Assembly: GCA_029567025.1 (NCBI GenBank)
Contig: JAKQLT010000099.1
Location: 1-9,418, forward strand
Length of the DNA: 9,418 nucleotides
From: Candidatus Omnitrophota bacterium
GTDB taxonomy: Bacteria > Omnitrophota > Gorgyraeia > Zapsychrales > Zapsychraceae
Reading direction: 5' to 3'
Part shown: piece by piece, positions 6,197-9,418 of the stretch
Layout: each line of letters begins with the position of its first letter
Numbering within the stretch: the first letter of the stretch is position 1
The notes under the pieces: model-generated
Seen by the model: only the letters and a program-made list of their open reading frames with translations
Databases searched by the model: none
Told to the model about the DNA's origin: nothing
Position numbers and translations under genes: made by a program

Positions 6197-6285
6197 GGAG
6201 AGGTGGCAGAGTGGTCGAATGCGACGGTCTCGAAAACCGTTGCCTTGCGTTAGCAGGGCCGAGAGTTCGAATCTCTCCCTCTCCG
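6197..6285 (+). tRNA. tRNA-Ser (anticodon CGA)
   Basis: This is a complete 89-base serine tRNA. The acceptor GGAGAGG (6197-6203) pairs with CCTCTCC (6278-6284) and the discriminator is G6285. The D stem is GCA/TGC. The anticodon stem ACGGT/ACCGT encloses CTCGAAA (6229-6235), with anticodon CGA at 6231-6233 reading UCG. The variable arm pairs CCTTGC with GCAGGG around GTTA, and the T arm is GAGAG-TTCGAAT-CTCTC. CCA is not encoded. Its acceptor stem and first 18 bases closely match tRNA-Ser(UGA), while the variable and T arms differ, so the two genes are not a recent duplication. The mgtE start codon is only 21 bases past its end, with no terminator between, so processing of a shared tRNA-mRNA transcript is likely. 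Confidence 0.97.
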
Positions 6286-6306
6286 TGATTGATAAAGGAG
6301 TAAAAC

Positions 6307-7656
6307 ATGCAACATAAAATATCTTTAATTTCTCCTGAAATAAAAGAGATCTTATCCCTTCCTAATAAAACAGAACAAATAAGAGGGATTTTTTCTGATT
6401 TTCATCCCCGGGATATTTTTATTCTTTGTGAAAATCTCGAGCCGCAGGAAAATGCGGAAATCGTTATGGCATTAGGGCGTCCTTTAGGGATAGAATTTTT
6501 CGAAGAGTTTAAGATAAAACAACAACGAGAAATCTTTAGATTTTTCCCAAAAGAATGGATGGGACATATTTTGGAAGAAATGGCTCCTGATGAACGCGCG
6601 GATTTTATTAAAGCGCTTCCTAAAGACAGGGCCGATGAGCTATTGCCTTTGGTGGCTCAAGTCGAGCGCAATGATATTAAAAAATTGATTGAGTATGAAG
6701 AAGGAACGGCCGGATCTATTTTAACGACAGAGTATGCATTTATTCCTGAAGATATAACGGTCAAACAGGCTTTAGAAAAACTAAAACTTCAAGCTTTTGA
6801 TAGAGAAACGATTTATTCGATTTATGTGACGGATAAAGATAGACACCTTTTGGGGTTTGTTTCGTTAAAAGACCTTTTTGTGTCGAGTGCGGAAAGAATT
6901 ATTAAAGATATTATGCGGCCTAATGTGATCAGTTCTTTAGTTACAGACGATAGAGAGTTGGTTGCGAAAAAACTTTCTGACTATGATTTATTAGCGATTC
7001 CTGTTGTGGATAATGATAATAAATTGATCGGGATTGTGACGGTCGATGACGTTGTCGATGTTATCGTCCAGGAAAGCACGGAAGATATTTATAAATACGG
7101 CGCCGCAGGTGAGTGTATTGATTATATGGGCTCCAATCCTGGTTTTATTGCCAAGCATCGTATTTTATGGCTTTTAGTTCTTGTCGCTATGGGATTTTTT
7201 TCTGGTATGATTATGGAACAATATGCGGCTCAACTTCAGGCTGTTGTCGCTTTAGCTTTCTTTATTCCTCTTTTGTGTGATTCAGGAGGAAACGCTGGAA
7301 CACAATCTTCAACCGTTGTTATTCGCGGTCTTGCGACAGGGGAAATAAAAATGCAGGATATTTTTAAGGTGTTTCGTAAAGAATTGCTTACAGGATTGAT
7401 TGTGGGTCTGGCTATGGGTATTCTTGCCGCGGCCAGAGCTATTTTTATGAATAAAAGTCCTTTATTAGGATTGACAGTAGGAATTGCGATGATTGTAACG
7501 GTTGTTATTGCTACGACATTAGGAGCTATGTTGCCTTTGTTATTTAAGAAAATGAAATTAGATCCGGCGCTTATGTCAGGGCCTTTTATTACCAGCATTG
7601 TGGATATTGTTTCTTTGTTTGTTTATTTACAGATAGCCGTTTTTGTTTTTAAATAA
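6307..7656 (+). CDS. mgtE: MgtE-family magnesium transporter (canonical)
   Basis: This 449-residue inner-membrane Mg2+ channel/transporter has the usual MgtE length and layout. Residues 1 to about 128 are the helical MgtE_N domain ('APDERADFIKALPKDRADELLPL'). 'EEGTAGSIL' (131-138) leads into a CBS pair to about residue 255 that normally senses cytoplasmic Mg2+ and closes the pore. A plug helix and five membrane helices complete the protein. The first pore motif is intact, 'PLLCDSGGNAGTQSS' (321-335), and so is the second, 'DPALMSGPFITSIVDI', with D433 at the position of the Mg2+-selecting aspartate of the family. AAAGGAG at 6294-6300 is six bases before the ATG. The gene lies immediately after tRNA-Ser(CGA) with no room for an Mg2+ riboswitch. 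A divergent paralogue follows after 12 bases. Confidence 0.96.
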   Translation: MQHKISLISPEIKEILSLPNKTEQIRGIFSDFHPRDIFILCENLEPQENAEIVMALGRPLGIEFFEEFKIKQQREIFRFFPKEWMGHILEEMAPDERADFIKALPKDRADELLPLVAQVERNDIKKLIEYEEGTAGSILTTEYAFIPEDITVKQALEKLKLQAFDRETIYSIYVTDKDRHLLGFVSLKDLFVSSAERIIKDIMRPNVISSLVTDDRELVAKKLSDYDLLAIPVVDNDNKLIGIVTVDDVVDVIVQESTEDIYKYGAAGECIDYMGSNPGFIAKHRILWLLVLVAMGFFSGMIMEQYAAQLQAVVALAFFIPLLCDSGGNAGTQSSTVVIRGLATGEIKMQDIFKVFRKELLTGLIVGLAMGILAAARAIFMNKSPLLGLTVGIAMIVTVVIATTLGAMLPLLFKKMKLDPALMSGPFITSIVDIVSLFVYLQIAVFVFK

Positions 7657-7668
7657 AAATAAATTTTT

Positions 7669-8904
7669 ATGTTAAAAAAATCAACAGATTTGGAAAAATG
7701 GAAATCCCTTGTTGCGTTTGATGTGATTCAAGCCGCGTCGGATTTTAGTAGCCAGCCTAAGGATATTGCTTTTTCTTTTGCAAAACAGTCCGGCATTGAT
7801 TATATGACCAATTTTATTGTGAAGCTTGAGTCAAGTCTTGCCGCGGATGTTTTACGCAATCTCCCAGAAGATTTTAAAGAAGAAGTCCTTTCTAAGCTCC
7901 CGGATGAAAAAGTTTTAAATTTGAAAGAAATTTTTTCATATCCGGAAGGCACTGCCGGGGCGTTGATGTCTAAGGAGTTTTTGGCTGTTTCTTCGCAGGG
8001 AACCATTAAAGAAGCTTTAGAGTATTTGCAGAATATTACTCAAGAAAAAAAAGGAAAAATTTCTTATATTTATGTCGTGGATAAGCAAGAGCGATTGCAA
8101 GGCGTCATTCAGATCAGAGATCTTATTTTTTATCCTCCTGAAACATTGGTAACAAAGATTTTAAAAAGTCCTGTGGTCCAAGCCGAAGCTTTAATGTCGC
8201 AGATGGATGTTGCGAAACTATTGCAGAAGCATCATTATTTAGGTATTCCGATTGTGGATAAGGATCAAAGACTTATTGGAGTGATGAGCGCAGATAGCGC
8301 CCTTAAAGTTTTTGAGGAAGAAGCGCAGGATGATATTGCTAAACTGGTCGGGACAAGTCCTGAAGAAATCAAAGCGCATTCTGTGAGAAAAATTGTTGGA
8401 TTAAGATTGCCGTGGCTTTTTGTTAATATTATCAGCGGGCTTTTATGTGCATATATTTCAGGTGTTTTTCAAAATAATATCGGAGTGATTATTTCGTTAT
8501 TTCTTTTTGTTCCGATTGTGCTTGGTCTTTCGGAAAGTATTAGCGTTCAAGGTGCGACAATTGTTGTCAGAAATATTGTTTTAGGAAAGAAGACATTTAG
8601 AAATTTAAGGATGCTGTTATGGCGGGAAATTCTGGTCGGAATTGTTATTGGAGCTGTTTGCGGATCGATTGTGGGCATGGTTGCGTCTTGGTGGCAATCC
8701 AATTTGTCCCTTGGTCTTGCCTTGGCTGTTTCCATGACAACCGCTATTAGTATTTCGGCCTTAATTGGAAGTCTTATGCCGATAGTTTTTTTAAAAATGA
8801 AGGTGGATCCGGCGATGGCTTCGGGCCCGCTTGTTTTAGCGATTTGTGATATTCAAACTTTGCTGGTTTATTTTTCGCTTTCAAGTTTTATTATGGCGTT
8901 ATAA
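7669..8904 (+). CDS. Divergent MgtE paralogue with altered pore motif
   Basis: The 411-residue protein has the MgtE architecture with a shortened N-domain (about 1-90). 'PEGTAGALM' starts a CBS pair (about 97-215) and a five-helix membrane domain runs from about 243. At the place of the canonical 'PLLCDSGGNAGTQSS' it has 'PIVLGLSESISVQGA' (282-296): the two glycines and asparagine are replaced by Ser-Glu-Ser, while Q294 is kept. The second motif 'DPAMASGPLVLAICDI' is intact, including D394. I have an unverified impression that a clade of MgtE-like proteins carries an E-S-[IV]-S version, so this is more likely a natural subfamily than decay. The ion carried is uncertain, and pairing with the upstream MgtE is inference. 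It starts 12 bases after mgtE without a recognisable ribosome binding site, so translation may be coupled. Confidence 0.9.
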   Translation: MLKKSTDLEKWKSLVAFDVIQAASDFSSQPKDIAFSFAKQSGIDYMTNFIVKLESSLAADVLRNLPEDFKEEVLSKLPDEKVLNLKEIFSYPEGTAGALMSKEFLAVSSQGTIKEALEYLQNITQEKKGKISYIYVVDKQERLQGVIQIRDLIFYPPETLVTKILKSPVVQAEALMSQMDVAKLLQKHHYLGIPIVDKDQRLIGVMSADSALKVFEEEAQDDIAKLVGTSPEEIKAHSVRKIVGLRLPWLFVNIISGLLCAYISGVFQNNIGVIISLFLFVPIVLGLSESISVQGATIVVRNIVLGKKTFRNLRMLLWREILVGIVIGAVCGSIVGMVASWWQSNLSLGLALAVSMTTAISISALIGSLMPIVFLKMKVDPAMASGPLVLAICDIQTLLVYFSLSSFIMAL

Positions 8905-8942
8905 TTTAGAAAAAAGATTCGAGTTTTTTAAAATTTTTTATT

Positions 8943-8950
8943 AAAAGGAG
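8943..8950 (+). promoter_or_regulatory. Ribosome binding site for the edge-cut channel gene
   Basis: AAAAGGAG lies eight bases before the ATG at 8959. It supports a real gene start there and rejects the out-of-frame ATG at 9015. Confidence 0.75.
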
Positions 8951-8958
8951 ATAAGAGA

Positions 8959-9418
8959 ATGACATTTCTTCAGCTTTTAAAAACGGGCGGGGGTATTTTA
9001 TTTCTTTTAATGAGTTGTTCCGTCGTTTCTTTGGGAATTATCATCGAGCGGGTTATGTATTATCGACGGATGTCGCGGATGAAAAGAGAAATGCTCATGA
9101 TGAATGTGGCACAGGCTTTAAAGAAACGTCATATCAAAGATGCTTTAGATATTTGTATGGACGTGGATACGTGTATTTCTCGTGTTGTTGCTGCCGGAGT
9201 TCATCTTTATGGAAATACGGTAGCCATTATTTCTAATGCGATGGAACGAGCGGTTACTGTAGAGATTATTAAATTAGAACGTTTAACAACGATTGTGGGC
9301 ACGATTGGAAGTATGTCGGTTTACGCCGGGCTTTTAGGAACGGTTTTAGGTATTATGAAAGCGTTTCATGATATTTCCCAAAGTGGATTTGGAGGCATTA
9401 ATATTGTGATTAATGGCA
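8959..9418 (+). CDS. MotA/TolQ/ExbB-type proton channel (3' cut by window)
   Basis: My translation from the ATG at 8959 gives 153 residues, still open at the right edge. It opens 'MTFLQLLKTGGGILFLLMSCSVVSLGIIIERVMYYRR', with one membrane helix (about 12-29) and the conserved 'IIERV' segment. A charged cytoplasmic section with 'ALDIC' follows, then 'LTTIVGTIGSMSVYAGLLGTVLGIMKAFHDISQSG', the hallmark second membrane block of the TolQ/ExbB/MotA family. Proteins of this family form the inner-membrane channel that uses the proton gradient to power TonB- or Tol-type machines across the envelope. The decisive partner, an ExbD/TolR gene, would lie beyond the edge, so ExbB and TolQ cannot be told apart. 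It follows the MgtE paralogue after 54 bases without a clear terminator. Confidence 0.93.
   Translation, partial: MTFLQLLKTGGGILFLLMSCSVVSLGIIIERVMYYRRMSRMKREMLMMNVAQALKKRHIKDALDICMDVDTCISRVVAAGVHLYGNTVAIISNAMERAVTVEIIKLERLTTIVGTIGSMSVYAGLLGTVLGIMKAFHDISQSGFGGINIVING

Noticed and set aside
6286..6306. M-box type Mg2+ riboswitch before mgtE
   Set aside because: Only 21 bases lie between the tRNA and the start codon, and the region further upstream is occupied by tRNA and relic.
6036..6308. Minus-strand frame of 90 codons with 'GEGEIRTLGP'
   Set aside because: This is the same artefact, an antisense reading of tRNA-Ser(CGA) and relic copy B.
7236..7598. Minus-strand frame of 120 codons inside mgtE
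   Set aside because: It lies entirely opposite the membrane domain of a well-supported transporter gene. Its hydrophobic composition is a by-product of the sense codons.
8905..8958. AAAAAAGATTCGAGTTTTTT as a terminator between the MgtE paralogue and the channel gene
   Set aside because: Only A-T pairs form the stem. It is not convincing, so the channel gene could be co-transcribed with the transporters.
9015..9236. Forward frame of 73 codons near the right edge
   Set aside because: It is a shadow of the TolQ/ExbB-type gene, which reads in a different frame from 8959 with a strong ribosome binding site and clear family motifs.

Overview
The window is an AT-rich bacterial chromosome segment with every supported gene on the + strand. 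The left edge carries the end of a protein with a 'GGIDFNP' block and a hydrophobic '...NLPVLLG' tail. I associate that tail with Candidatus Omnitrophota genomes. This is recall, not a search, so the taxonomic call is tentative. Strong AT bias, dense same-strand packing, purine-rich ribosome binding sites and tRNAs without encoded CCA fit that guess but do not prove it.

Layout: (1) 1-246, C-terminus of the unrecognised protein. (2) 346-2692, a single-domain response regulator, seryl-tRNA synthetase (serS) and a five-helix membrane protein of unknown role, closely spaced and probably co-transcribed. (3) 2693-3251, non-coding: a sigma70-like promoter, a relic of a tRNA-Ser 5' end fused to a ~48-bp element, an intact tRNA-Ser(UGA), and a perfect 74-bp direct repeat whose first copy starts inside the 3' end of that tRNA. 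(4) 3252-4457, an exported protein built almost entirely of fourteen 24-residue YwqK/MORN-like repeats. (5) 4534-6000, a membrane-anchored HAMP-like/GAF/HD-GYP protein, a likely c-di-GMP phosphodiesterase. (6) 6001-6306, a second tRNA-Ser locus (CGA anticodon) with the same relic and element upstream. (7) 6307-8904, two tandem MgtE-type magnesium transporter genes; the first is canonical, the second has lost the GGN pore motif. (8) 8959 to the right edge, the start of a TolQ/ExbB/MotA-type proton channel gene.

Functionally, serS lies near two of its own substrate tRNAs. The CGA tRNA ends 21 bases before the mgtE start codon, so tRNA and transporter probably share a transcript. The two MgtE proteins may act together or divide roles. 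The most unusual structure is the pair of tRNA-Ser loci. Each has an upstream copy of the tRNA's first 18 bases followed by the same short inverted-repeat element, then about 40 more bases, then a complete tRNA. One locus also has a displaced tRNA 3' end downstream. This looks like the residue of elements that target tRNA-Ser genes, or of a miniature repeat that inserted there twice. No CRISPR array, complete insertion sequence or rRNA was seen.
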